64,000 bases of DNA from assembly GCA_942493055.1 (NCBI GenBank), contig OW818680.1, positions 3,782,001 through 3,846,000 of the forward strand. Direction: 5' to 3'. Each line of letters opens with the position of its first letter. The stretch's first letter is position 1. Source of the DNA: CAIZQW01 sp942493055 (lineage in GTDB: Bacteria; Verrucomicrobiota; Kiritimatiellia; RFP12; UBA1067). The notes under the pieces are model-generated. The model saw only the letters and a list, made by a program, of their open reading frames with translations, made no database searches and was not told the DNA's origin. This document shows positions 33,036-42,475 of the stretch, one piece after another. The position numbers and the translations under genes are program-made.

Positions 33036-33136
33036 CCAAATCCGCGGCTCGCCAAAGTCTCGCCATCGCAAGCTTGATGGCTGCCATGTCCAAAGGACTG
33101 GAGGGCGGGGCTGAGCCGAGCCGCCTGCGACCGCCC

Positions 33137-33345
33137 TTTGCGTAGCCAAGAAAAGCGGTGCCGCGCCCGTCCTACGTGTCCGGGCTTGTCACCGCACTCC
33201 AAAATGATCAATTATGTTTTCTTGTGCGTTTTTTGAACCCACGTCCTAATTCAAGTTTCGGACTTGGGACATTGGACATGGGACGTGGGGCGAGTGAACA
33301 GCTGGCAACGCTTATTGAAAAACAATTACATCCCATGTTCAGCGT
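33137..33345. repeat. Two-module intergenic repeat, copy 1
   Basis: About 200 bp made of module A (GCCAAGAAAAGCGGTGCCGC ... TTGTCACCGCACTCCAAAA) and module B (AATTCAAGTTTCGGACTTGG, then GACATTGGACATGGGACGTG). A near-identical copy lies at 35057-35286 and the modules recur in the other order at 39158-39342. Copies 1 and 2 flank the DUF4143 ATPase gene as direct repeats. No coding potential is supported here. Confidence 0.7.
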
Positions 33346-33496
33346 GGGCTGGCGGGGTCTTGATGGTTCTTGCGATAGCGGTGGGGGGAGCAGTTCATCC
33401 ACTGTTTGAAGGTGCGGGAGAAGTGGCTGTGGTCGTAGAAGCCGACGGAGAGGGCGATGGAGCGATAAAACGGCGGCCAGGCAGGGAGTTAGACAA

Positions 33497-33556
33497 AAGT
33501 TTCTAAAGTGCATTTTAGAAACTTTCAAAAAACAATATTTTCTAAAGTGTACTTTA
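33497..33556. promoter_or_regulatory. Palindromic operator-like sites upstream of DUF4143 ATPase
   Basis: A 28-bp near-perfect palindrome (AAGTTTCTAAAGTG / CATTTTAGAAACTT, 33497-33524) is followed by a second related site containing TCTAAAGTGTACTTTA (33541-33556). Both share TTCTAAAGTG(C/T)A. They lie 60-120 bp upstream of the ATPase start in an AT-rich promoter-like stretch, so they are probably binding sites of a regulator, possibly the ATPase system itself. Confidence 0.5.
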
Positions 33557-33619
33557 TTTTGTTTGCAGGAACTAAACGGGTGTGATACGCTGTAAACATT
33601 CGTGGCAGAAAGGGTGATT

Positions 33620-34822
33620 ATGATTAACAGGCCTCTCTATTTGGAAAAACTAAAACGGCTGAAAGATAAACATCTGATAAAGGTAGTCACGGGCATTCGC
33701 AGATGCGGAAAGTCCACGATCCTCGAGATGTTTCGGTCGGTATTGAGGAGAGAGGGGGTAGCAGCTTCCTCGATTATTTCCATCAATCTTGAAGAAGGAG
33801 AGTTTCGGAATATCGCCGACTGGAAGGATCTTTATACGCTCGTCGAGTCGAAATTGGTACGTGGCAAGAAGAATTACGTCTTTCTGGATGAAGTGCAACG
33901 CATTGAAGATTTCGAAAAGGCTGTGGACAGTCTTTATGTGATGAAAAATGTGGATCTTTATATAACAGGCTCCAATGCGCATTTGCTTTCAGGGGAGTTA
34001 GCGACACTCCTCTCGGGCCGATATGTTGAAATAGCCATGCTTCCCTTCTCCTTCAAGGAGTATATGGACGCAGCAGGTAATCATACGAGTGTCGAGAAGG
34101 CCTATCCCTCTTATCTGCAGCAAGGAGGCTTTCCTTATCTGGTCACCGAGATCGGCAAGGATGCGGCAACAGCCCGGGATTATTTGTCAGGTCTCTACAA
34201 CACGGTATTGCTCAAAGACGTTGTACAAAGAACAGGTTCCAAAGATGTGTCCATCTTGGAAAACATCGTGCGGTTCATGTTTGACAATATCGGGAATCTT
34301 ACCTCCATACAGGGGATCAGCAACACGCTGACATCCTCAGGCCGCAAGACGACAGCTCCAACCGTGGACGGCTATGTCCGTGCGCTTTGCGATGCCTTTA
34401 TTCTCTATCGGGCGAACCGTTATGACGTGAAGGGAAAGGAATATCTGAAGACAGGCGCGAAGTTCTACATGGTCGACCTTTGTCTGCGCCCGTTTCTACT
34501 GGGGAATAAGCCCGGCGATACAGGGCACATCCTGGAGAATGTTATTTATTTGGAACTGCTTCGCAGGGGGCATCATGTGTTTGTGGGTAAGTGTGGAACA
34601 ACGGAAATCGACTTTGTCACGATTGATGGTTCGGAGCTGGCCTACTATCAGGTTGCCGCATCGGTTCGCGATGAAAAGACGTTGAAGAGGGAACTTGCTC
34701 CTCTTGAGTCGATCCCTGATAATCATCCAAAATATCTGCTGACATTGGACAATGATCCGCCAGCAAATTATTCAGGAATCCGCCAAGTAAACGCGCTTGA
34801 TTTTTTACTCCAACATGAATAG
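33620..34822 (+). CDS. AAA-type ATPase with DUF4143
   Basis: The 400-aa product from ATG 33620 (AAAGGG upstream; an in-frame GTG at 33602 is the alternative) has Walker A GIRRCGKST, Walker B YVFLDEVQ, a sensor-like D-L-Y-I-T-G-S-N-A-H-L-L-S and the C-terminal DUF4143 nuclease-like half (Y-L-E-L-L-R-R-G-H-H-V-F...E-I-D-F-V). This family is widespread in anaerobes, often in many copies; its biochemical role is unproven, with suggestions of a mobile or toxin-antitoxin-like nature. It stands alone between two copies of a 200-bp repeat. Confidence 0.8.
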   Translation: MINRPLYLEKLKRLKDKHLIKVVTGIRRCGKSTILEMFRSVLRREGVAASSIISINLEEGEFRNIADWKDLYTLVESKLVRGKKNYVFLDEVQRIEDFEKAVDSLYVMKNVDLYITGSNAHLLSGELATLLSGRYVEIAMLPFSFKEYMDAAGNHTSVEKAYPSYLQQGGFPYLVTEIGKDAATARDYLSGLYNTVLLKDVVQRTGSKDVSILENIVRFMFDNIGNLTSIQGISNTLTSSGRKTTAPTVDGYVRALCDAFILYRANRYDVKGKEYLKTGAKFYMVDLCLRPFLLGNKPGDTGHILENVIYLELLRRGHHVFVGKCGTTEIDFVTIDGSELAYYQVAASVRDEKTLKRELAPLESIPDNHPKYLLTLDNDPPANYSGIRQVNALDFLLQHE

Positions 34823-35056
34823 ATCGCTGCTCAATGTCATGAGTTGGTTTTGTATTTTCTTTCATGCGATTTGCTAAATTGCCATGATGAAGAGCGAATA
34901 TGACCTTTCGTCAATATGAAGTCAACGGGAAAAGAGTATGGATTCCTTGGGATTGCTGGGTTGGCGGATATGTAGATTGAAAGAAAGACAATCCATGTTC
35001 AACGTCCATTAGAGTAGGGCGACGTTCTCTCCGGCGGCTGCCGGACGCCGCCGCTC

Positions 35057-35286
35057 TTTGCGTAGCCAAGAAAAGCGGTGCCGCGCCCGTCCTTCGAGTC
35101 CGGACTTGTCACCGCACTCCAAAATGATCAATTATGTTTTCTTGTGCGTTTTTTGACCCCACGTCCCGCGTCCCATGTCCCACGTCCTAATTCAAGTTTC
35201 GGACTTGGGACATTGGACATGGGACGTGGGGCGAGTGAACAGCCGGAAGCGCTTATGGAAAAACAATTACATCCCACGTTGAGCGT
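35057..35286. repeat. Two-module intergenic repeat, copy 2
   Basis: Modules A and B as in 33137-33345, with an extra short run of the ACGTCCC/CATGTCC type between them. About 1920 bp separates copies 1 and 2. The surrounding gap 34823-35497 otherwise holds AT-rich sequence and a 26-codon frame (34900-34980) that I do not call as a gene. Confidence 0.7.
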
Positions 35287-35497
35287 TAAAATGATTCCAA
35301 AGCTTAACGCTGAAGGGGGATAAATGAGGCAACAAGGCAATTTTCGTGTGTCGTTAAACGGCAAGGCAAACACGCGATGATTTTTGCGATACGGTTCATT
35401 GACAGGGAAGGGCACAATTGATACTCTACATGATCAGTAATTAAAGATTTGAGACATAAAAATTCGGGGAATTCGCGGACAAGGGGGGCTTCTTACA

Positions 35498-38400
35498 ATG
35501 ACGTTATGGTCTTTGGGATGCAATGCGTTTGCATCCATGCATGCTCAGCATGCAATCAAAAGGCGCTGTTTTCTTTTGGGTGTGCTGGTTTTTAGCGGTC
35601 CAGCCCCATCCAGGGGTGCAGAGCCTGCGTGGTTTGAAAAAAAGGCGACGCGGATCGATACTTATCTTGCCTGTTTGAACAATATTCAGAAGATGGAACT
35701 GGCAAAGGGGCGTGCTGTGCCTGCTTTCCAGAATGACGCTAAGCTGCCGATGATTGTCTTTCTGGATGTGATGACAGGGAACCAGACCTTGAAATTCAAA
35801 CTGGATGTATCCGGCGTAGATAAGCTCTACATGGGGGCTGCCGGAGGGAGTCGCATTAAACAGATGATGGTCGACAGAGGCGACGGCATCGAGCTGCCTT
35901 TGTATTTAAAGGGCAAGCCTGAAGTGAAGGTTGATTTGTCCGATATCAAGAACATCTGGCCAAATGCAGCCAGAAACGAAGTTGAAATTAAAAGTGATGG
36001 CGAGATCACTCTGGAACTGGGCGGCCGCTACAAATGGATCTCTGGAGCGTTTAATATCACAGACGGTATGGGGTGGATCGATAACGCTTCCCGGTTGGAA
36101 AAATTCAAGACACCCTTGGCCCTACGCAAAGAGGCCTGCAGAAAAGCGGGGTTTGATGAAAAGATTCTTGGCTCGATACTGCCTTCTGGTTATGCTCCTG
36201 TTGACCTGAATAAAGCGGTGCAGATCATTGCTGATGCAGTAGATAAACGTGTTGATCCTGCTATTGTGCGTACGGTCACCCAAGCGGCAGCAGCGGTCAA
36301 AACCGGAGCGGATTATGAGCGCTTCATCAAAATGAGTGAAGTGGCAAGGCAGTATGACAGGTTTATGGGGATCAGCAAAAAAGTGGATGCTGTTAAGACT
36401 GTCCCCGGGTTGAAAATAAAATTTGATGCTACGGTTCGTAAGGCCTTTTTTCAACTGGATGTTGACGCTTTCGATTACCTGAATGATATGATTGCCATAG
36501 AGAAGAACTGGAATGACCTGATCAAAAAGACGGAGGTGATTGCCGGGTATGCGGAATCGGCCGCTCATGCGCTTGATAAAGCCAGCAGGAGCAGCCCCGC
36601 AACGGACGCAGCGAAGAAGGAGCTTTCCAGGCTCGACAAGGAGCTGGCGGGTGTTTCAGGCGATCTTGACAAGTATCTCGCGAAGTACGCTGAGATGCAG
36701 GCGGTCTTTCTTAAAGCGTTCACACGTCAGCCGATCTTTAATTTTGATGAAATATTGATCAACCGCAATCCGCCGACCAAATACAGCCACAACGGCGACC
36801 AGCATCTGGGCCGGCACAGCCGGCTCGGGAAGGGGCTGTCGATCCTTTCCGGATGGAAGACGGGGCACCCGGTGGTTCGAACCCTGTTGGAAGGCAAGAT
36901 GCCGCCGGGCGCATATCGCAATCCGGATCTGAGTTATGACGGCAAACGCGTGGTCTTCGCATTTTGTGATCATACAGAACCCAATCCGAATTTTCGCCGC
37001 TATTTTCTCTATGAGGCTGCGATTGACGGGTCGTGGGTGCGTCAGCTGACCGGCACGAAGCGAGACACATTCGAGACCTGGGACGATCGCGCGACGGTTT
37101 TAATCGAGGATAACGATCCTTGTTATCTGCCGAGCGGAGAGATTGTTTTTGTCTCAACACGCTGTCAGTCCTTTGGGCGCTGTCATGGGGGGCGCTACAA
37201 TCCTGCCTGGAACCTTCATAAATGTGACAAGGACGGAAATCATATTGTCCAGCTTTCCTATGGCAACGAGAATGAGGTTGAGCCGTCGGTGCTGGATGAC
37301 GGACGAATCATTTTTACCCGCTGGGAATATACCAACCGCCATGAGATGTTTTTCCATAAATTGTGGTGGTGCCGGCCAGATGGAACGTCAATCACTCATT
37401 TCTTCGGAAATGATATGACCGTCCCGCATCAATTTGTTGAAGCTACAGCCATCCCGGGTAAAAATAAAATCGTTGCGACAGCGCAGGGGCATCACAGCTA
37501 CAATACCGGGACAACCGTTGTGATTGACCCTCAGTTCAGCGAAAATGGTGAAGCGGCGATTGCTCATATCACGCCAGAGACACCCTACTCTGAAAGCCAG
37601 GGCTGGCCCTCCCCGCATTACAGTCACCCCTATCCGTTATCGGAAGAGTGGTTTCTGGTTTCCCGGGCCAATCATCCGGTTCCTCCGCAAGGGAAACTGC
37701 CTCCCGTGGCCGACCGCGCGATCTACTTGATTAATGCGGCGGGATTACGCGAGAAGATTTATGAAGATCCAGAAGTAGCCTCTGTTTCGCCTATTCCGAT
37801 TCGGGCTCGCACGACACCGTCGGCGCTGCCGTCGATGCTGCCTGAAAAGGCGGAGCCGTTTGGATTGGTCTTCCTTCAGAATGCCTATCAGACCCGCAAC
37901 GATCCCAAGGGCATTATTAAGCCAGGGATGATCAAGTGGTTGCGGATCAATGAACTGGGCGTGCAGCCCCGGGCGAGCAGGCTCTCGTGTACGATGACCG
38001 TTCCGAACGATCTTCCGAAAAAGGTTCTGGGAACGGTGCCTGTAGACGCCGATGGTTCAGCCGTCTTCAAAGTTCCGGCCAACACCTCCCTGCAAATGCA
38101 GATATTGGATGAGAACGGCATGGCGTTAATGACCGAAAAAAGTTTCTTTTATCTGATGCCAGGGGAAGTTCGCAGTTGTGTCGGGTGTCACGAAGATGAA
38201 GGGACCACGCCAGATGTGACGACTGCCGGTAAACTGGGAAAGATGCAGCAGCTTGCGATTAAACCCGCGGCAGGGCCGCAGTACAAAGGGGGAATGAGTT
38301 TTGCCCGGACCGTGCAGCCAGTCCTCGACCGGTACTGCATTACCTGTCATGGCCTGGATAAAACCGAGAAAGAGGTTAATCTGGTGTATGACACGTGGCG

Positions 38401-39052
38401 ATATCCACAGTCGCTTAAAGCGATTGTCAGCAGAGGGCAGCATCGCATTGGGGATAAAGGGTTCAGTGGCAGCGCGTATGCTGAATACCCGGGGGTCAGT
38501 GTGAATATCAGCCGGCCTCGTAAGTTCTATGCGTATGAGAACCAGGTGGCACAGATGCTCCTCAAGGGAGAGAAGAATCATCCTAAACTGGCGGAGACCG
38601 ATCGTGAAAGTTATATGCGCGTCATCGAATGGCTGGACTTGAATGGTCAGTGTTTTGGCGACCTGTTCCCGAACAGGATCGAAGATAGAAGGTTTGAAGA
38701 GAAAGGCCTTGCTGCATTGAGGGAGAACATTAAAGAAGTTTACGGAGATAAGATTGCGAAGCAGCCGGCTTCCGCACTCGTCAATGTCGCTCAGCCGGAG
38801 GAAAGCCGTATTCTGATGATGGGCCTGCCGACCCAGAAGGGCGGCTGGCAGCAGGTGAAAGCGTTCAGCGACACGAGCGATCCTAAATACCGGAAGATGG
38901 CTGCGTTGATCGACGCATGCATTATAAGAAACCCCGCCGAAAATTCAAACGGCTGGGAACCCTCCCTGATGCAAGGTGGCGGCGAGGGGTGGGTTATGGA
39001 AGCCCGAGACAAATATCTTGCAGACCTTAAAACCGCTGAGAACAAAAAATGA
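35498..39052 (+). CDS. Large secreted haem protein: NPCBM + HZS-alpha-like + CxxCH
   Basis: A 1184-aa exported protein (hydrophobic CFLLGVLVFSGPAPSRGAE near the start). Residues ~80-190 look like an NPCBM carbohydrate-binding domain (FKLDVSGVDKLYM, GRYKWISGAF). After a helical region comes a TolB-like propeller block (YNPAWNLHKCDKDGNHIVQL, VLDDGRIIFTRWEYTNRHE) and the segment V-L-G-T-V-P-V-D-A-D-G-S-A, typical of proteins with a hydrazine-synthase-alpha middle domain. Two c-type haem motifs, C-V-G-C-H and C-I-T-C-H, lie near the C-terminus. It is not a hydrazine synthase by context; a periplasmic redox or glycan-related role is more likely. Confidence 0.7.
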   Translation: MTLWSLGCNAFASMHAQHAIKRRCFLLGVLVFSGPAPSRGAEPAWFEKKATRIDTYLACLNNIQKMELAKGRAVPAFQNDAKLPMIVFLDVMTGNQTLKFKLDVSGVDKLYMGAAGGSRIKQMMVDRGDGIELPLYLKGKPEVKVDLSDIKNIWPNAARNEVEIKSDGEITLELGGRYKWISGAFNITDGMGWIDNASRLEKFKTPLALRKEACRKAGFDEKILGSILPSGYAPVDLNKAVQIIADAVDKRVDPAIVRTVTQAAAAVKTGADYERFIKMSEVARQYDRFMGISKKVDAVKTVPGLKIKFDATVRKAFFQLDVDAFDYLNDMIAIEKNWNDLIKKTEVIAGYAESAAHALDKASRSSPATDAAKKELSRLDKELAGVSGDLDKYLAKYAEMQAVFLKAFTRQPIFNFDEILINRNPPTKYSHNGDQHLGRHSRLGKGLSILSGWKTGHPVVRTLLEGKMPPGAYRNPDLSYDGKRVVFAFCDHTEPNPNFRRYFLYEAAIDGSWVRQLTGTKRDTFETWDDRATVLIEDNDPCYLPSGEIVFVSTRCQSFGRCHGGRYNPAWNLHKCDKDGNHIVQLSYGNENEVEPSVLDDGRIIFTRWEYTNRHEMFFHKLWWCRPDGTSITHFFGNDMTVPHQFVEATAIPGKNKIVATAQGHHSYNTGTTVVIDPQFSENGEAAIAHITPETPYSESQGWPSPHYSHPYPLSEEWFLVSRANHPVPPQGKLPPVADRAIYLINAAGLREKIYEDPEVASVSPIPIRARTTPSALPSMLPEKAEPFGLVFLQNAYQTRNDPKGIIKPGMIKWLRINELGVQPRASRLSCTMTVPNDLPKKVLGTVPVDADGSAVFKVPANTSLQMQILDENGMALMTEKSFFYLMPGEVRSCVGCHEDEGTTPDVTTAGKLGKMQQLAIKPAAGPQYKGGMSFARTVQPVLDRYCITCHGLDKTEKEVNLVYDTWRYPQSLKAIVSRGQHRIGDKGFSGSAYAEYPGVSVNISRPRKFYAYENQVAQMLLKGEKNHPKLAETDRESYMRVIEWLDLNGQCFGDLFPNRIEDRRFEEKGLAALRENIKEVYGDKIAKQPASALVNVAQPEESRILMMGLPTQKGGWQQVKAFSDTSDPKYRKMAALIDACIIRNPAENSNGWEPSLMQGGGEGWVMEARDKYLADLKTAENKK

Positions 39053-39157
39053 TGGTGTGTGCGCCCCCCCTCCAGCAGGGCTGGAATAAACGGAGGAGTC
39101 ACGTGGAGAAGTGTCAGTAAGTGTCAGTGAGTTGGAAAGTGTCAATAAGTCGGGGAA

Positions 39158-39342
39158 ATGCAAGTCCTGCGTCCAAATTCAAGTTTCGGACTTGGGACAT
39201 TGGATATGGGACGTGGGAAAAATAACATCGAACATTTTGGAGTGCGTGCGGCAAGCGGTATTCCGCGCGACGCCGCTTTCACGAAGCCAAGAAAAGCGGT
39301 GCCGCACTTGCCTTACGGCTTTGCTTGTCACCGCAATCCAAA
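39158..39342. repeat. Two-module intergenic repeat, copy 3 (modules in other order)
   Basis: Here module B (CAAATTCAAGTTTCGGACTT...) comes first, then an inverted version of module A (TTTTGGAGTGCG...GACGCCGCTTTC) and then module A itself (GCCAAGAAAAGCGGTGCCGC...). The A pair forms a large inverted repeat. The gap 39053-39514 also contains TGTTATTTTGTGGATTCTGT, whose complement is echoed near 42412 (AACCACAAAATCCACAAAA). Confidence 0.65.
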
Positions 39343-39514
39343 AGATCTCGACATCAACTAGTTTGTGTTATTTTGTGGATTCTGTGGTTCCAAATATAGA
39401 AGTTTTTATGCCCGAGTCAACGAAACGGGGATTGAGCTTGAAAAACACTAGCGGAGCTTTGCTGTTTCAGGTAACATAATGAGAATTGTTAGATATCTTG
39501 AGGGGAGGTAGAGG

Positions 39515-40852
39515 ATGATCGCGAGAAAAGAGAAGAAGATTCTGAAGGGCGCGTCAACACGGCGCCATTTCTTAGCCCGGACATTCCAGGCAGGCGGAGC
39601 AGTGGCCCTGCCGTACTTGATTCCGGCTTCAGCCTTAGGACGTGACGGAGCCATCGCGCCGAGCGAGCGGATCGTGCTGGGCGGCATCGGATTGGGGCCG
39701 CGCGGCAAGTTCGATCTTTCCGTTGCCATGCTTCCTGAAAAGGATGTGCAGTTCGTCGCGATCTGCGATGTCCAGCGCTCCAGGCGCGAGGAGATCAAGC
39801 GGATAGCGGACGAACACTACAAAAACACGGACTGTGTCATGTATTGCGATATGTTTGAACTGCTGGCGCGTCAAGATATCGATGCCGTGCTCATCGCCAC
39901 AGGCGACCACTGGCATGCGCTGGCCGCCTTGCTGGCCGCCAAGGCCGGCAAGGATGTCTATTGCGAAAAACCCTGCGGCATGACCATCGGCGAAATCCAA
40001 GCGCTTTCAGATGGCATCCATCGTTATGGACGCATCTTTCAGGCGGGCACCCAACGCCGCAGCCAGTCGAATTTCAGGTATGCGGTGCAGATGGCGCACA
40101 ATGGCTGGCTGGGGCAGTTGAAGACCTTGCACGCGTCGGTCTATGTGCCGAAGAAATCTTACACGTGGCTTCCGGGTGAACCTGAACCAGCAAAAGAAGA
40201 GTGCGACTGGGATCGCTGGCTGGGTCCTGTGCCGTGGCGGCCCTATAACAAAAAATATGTCGTTGGCGGCTGGCGCGGACATCACGACCTGGAGGCAGGC
40301 GGAAACTTCCTGGACTGGGGTGCGCATACGCTCGATCTCTGCCAATGGGCGAACCAGTCGGACCACACCACGCCGCTGGAGTTTGAGTCCACACAGAACG
40401 AGGCGATCTGCACCTACGCGAACGGGGTCAAGGTCGTGTGCGACTATCTGCCGACAGCCTTCGGAAACCGCGATCCGCAGTACCGGACCTCGACAGGAAC
40501 CTGCCCAGTCCGTTTTGAAGGGGACCAAGGCTGGGTTGAGACCGGCGACAGCGGCGAGATCGCACTCTCAGAGAACCTGATGAAGATCCGCAAAAAACTC
40601 TTTCCGAACATCGGCACGAATCCAGGCTCACATGGAAGGAATTTCTTGGACTGTGTCAAGTCGCGTGCCAAAACAGTCGCGAACGAGGATGTCATGCGCA
40701 AATCGCATCTGGCCTGCTTCGCGGCGCAGCTCTCGTGGCAGTTGGGACGCAAGCTGACCTTTGATCCGGTGAAAGAGGAGTTTGTCAACGACGACGAGGC
40801 CAACCGCATGCGGAACCGCGCCAGCCGGGAACCGTGGGCATTCAACATTTGA
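39515..40852 (+). CDS. Tat-exported Gfo/Idh/MocA family oxidoreductase
   Basis: A 445-aa protein with a twin-arginine signal (S-T-R-R-H-F-L-A, ~14-21) and the Rossmann motif LGGIGLGPRG (~55-64), the family strand VAICDV and E-K-P-C-G (151-155) carrying the catalytic Lys. C-terminal motif GGNFLDWGAHTLDLCQW has the His used in catalysis. These NAD(P)-dependent enzymes oxidise or epimerise sugars; Tat export implies cofactor loading before transport. It precedes a HEAT/DUF1080 gene and probably acts with it on 3-keto sugar chemistry, as DUF1080 proteins hydrolyse 3-keto-glycosides. Confidence 0.85.
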   Translation: MIARKEKKILKGASTRRHFLARTFQAGGAVALPYLIPASALGRDGAIAPSERIVLGGIGLGPRGKFDLSVAMLPEKDVQFVAICDVQRSRREEIKRIADEHYKNTDCVMYCDMFELLARQDIDAVLIATGDHWHALAALLAAKAGKDVYCEKPCGMTIGEIQALSDGIHRYGRIFQAGTQRRSQSNFRYAVQMAHNGWLGQLKTLHASVYVPKKSYTWLPGEPEPAKEECDWDRWLGPVPWRPYNKKYVVGGWRGHHDLEAGGNFLDWGAHTLDLCQWANQSDHTTPLEFESTQNEAICTYANGVKVVCDYLPTAFGNRDPQYRTSTGTCPVRFEGDQGWVETGDSGEIALSENLMKIRKKLFPNIGTNPGSHGRNFLDCVKSRAKTVANEDVMRKSHLACFAAQLSWQLGRKLTFDPVKEEFVNDDEANRMRNRASREPWAFNI

Positions 40853-40984
40853 GGTGACACTGTGGAATATGGGGAACAAACGGGAAAGCAACGTTTATCA
40901 CCGAATGAACCGAATGGAACGAATTGGAATTGGTTTAATTAGGTGAATTAGGTGAAAAATTGAATTTATCGACAAGGAGATCGT

Positions 40985-42403
40985 ATGAGATTTGATTATG
41001 GCTGCCGTACAACATGTTTTGCTTTTCTGTTTTCACTTGCGACCGCACTGACGTGTGTCGCTGGAGGAGATGCAGAGAAGACGAAGAAACTTATCGAGGT
41101 TCTGAAGTCCGATGCCGATGTCTTCAGCAAGGCGCGCGCCTGTCAGCAGGCTGGCGAGTTTGGAACTGCTGAAGCGGTTCCTGCCTTAGCCGCGCTGTTA
41201 GGCGACGAGAAGCTTGCGGCTTATGCGCGGAGCGGACTGGAGAATATTGCTGACCCCTCTGCTGCGGCAGCCTTGCGCGCCGCGCTGGGCACGCTTCAAG
41301 GCGTACGCTTGGCCGGGGTGGTCACTTCATTAGGCGTGCTGCGGGATACGCAGGCAGTCGAAGCCTTGAAAATACTGGCAGCAGACTCAGCGAAGGGTGT
41401 TGCCAAAGAGGCGTTGTTCTCCTTGGGGAGAATCGCCGATGCTGCCAGCATCGAGACGTTGCGCACGGCGTTACGTTCAGGTCCTGCTGCCTCGCGCCCC
41501 GATGCGGCTGCAGGATGTCTGCTGGCTGCGGAGCGGCAAATGGCCCTTGGGCAGACCGAAGGCGCCAAGGCTCTGTACGACGAAGTGCGTGTGGCGGAGC
41601 TGCCGGCATCGTATCGCAGCGGCGCGACGCGGGGCGCGATCCTGGCGCGCAAGGAGAAAGGGCTTGCCTTCTTAGTCGAGCAGGTCAAGTCCAATGACCC
41701 TGTTGCACAACAAGCGGCTTGTCAGACCGCGCGTGAGTTCCCCGTGAAAGAGGTGACCGCCGCGCTGGTGGCGGCATTAGCAGGGGCGAGCACGGACGAG
41801 CAGGTGCGTCTGCAGGCCGCGCTGGAGGTGATCTCTTTCCAGCCCTTGTTCAACGCCAAGAACTTTTATGGCTGGGAGGGGGACACGACCAACAGCTTCC
41901 GTATTGCGGAGGGGGCCATCGTGGGCGGCAATCTCCAAAACAAGATTCCTCGCAACGAGTTTCTGGCGACGACGCGTTTCTATACCAACTTCATCCTGCG
42001 CGCAGCGTGCAAGATTCTGGGGCCGTGCAATGCCGGCATCCAGTTCAGGACCCAGCGGATTCCGAACCACCACGAGGTCAAAGGCTTTCAGGCCGACATG
42101 TCGGTGGGCAAGGACGGCGGATATTGGGGCAAGCTCTACGACGAGTCGCGCCGCAACAAAATCCTGGGCGTGAGCGAGAACCGGGCGCAGATGATCGAGC
42201 GTCTCAAGGCTGACGACTGGAACCAGTATGAGATCCGCTGCGAAGGGCCGCGGATACAGCTCTTCGTCAACAACGTGCGTACGCTCGACTACACCGAAAC
42301 CGATCCGGCGATCCCGCTCTTCGGCATCATCGCGGTGCAGATCCATGCGGGTCCGCCGAGCGAGGCGTGGTACCGGAATATTTCGATTGCAGAGTTGCCG
42401 TGA
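40985..42403 (+). CDS. Secreted HEAT-repeat + DUF1080 (3-keto-glycoside hydrolase-like) protein
   Basis: A 472-aa exported protein. After the signal (FAFLFSLATALTCVAGG) come HEAT-like helical repeats (~35-280: AVPALAALLGDEKLAAYAR, AVEALKILAADSAKGVAKEA). The C-terminal ~190 residues are DUF1080 (LFNAKNFYGWEG, IQFRTQRIPNHHEVKGFQAD, WYRNISIAEL), a beta-sandwich found in 3-keto-disaccharide hydrolases. AAGGAG precedes the start. Its neighbour is a Gfo/Idh/MocA oxidoreductase, a common pairing in PVC bacteria. Confidence 0.8.
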   Translation: MRFDYGCRTTCFAFLFSLATALTCVAGGDAEKTKKLIEVLKSDADVFSKARACQQAGEFGTAEAVPALAALLGDEKLAAYARSGLENIADPSAAAALRAALGTLQGVRLAGVVTSLGVLRDTQAVEALKILAADSAKGVAKEALFSLGRIADAASIETLRTALRSGPAASRPDAAAGCLLAAERQMALGQTEGAKALYDEVRVAELPASYRSGATRGAILARKEKGLAFLVEQVKSNDPVAQQAACQTAREFPVKEVTAALVAALAGASTDEQVRLQAALEVISFQPLFNAKNFYGWEGDTTNSFRIAEGAIVGGNLQNKIPRNEFLATTRFYTNFILRAACKILGPCNAGIQFRTQRIPNHHEVKGFQADMSVGKDGGYWGKLYDESRRNKILGVSENRAQMIERLKADDWNQYEIRCEGPRIQLFVNNVRTLDYTETDPAIPLFGIIAVQIHAGPPSEAWYRNISIAELP

Positions 42404-42475
42404 AGAGAATACGGAACCACAAAATCCACAAAAAGCACAAAAAGCAAAATTTATTTATATGAGGGGGATACGAAC

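Noticed and set aside
34900..34980. 26-codon frame ending VWIPWDCWVGGYVD
   Set aside because: The peptide looks protein-like but is too short, has no clear ribosome-binding site and no recognised parent gene. It could be a remnant; not supported enough to annotate.
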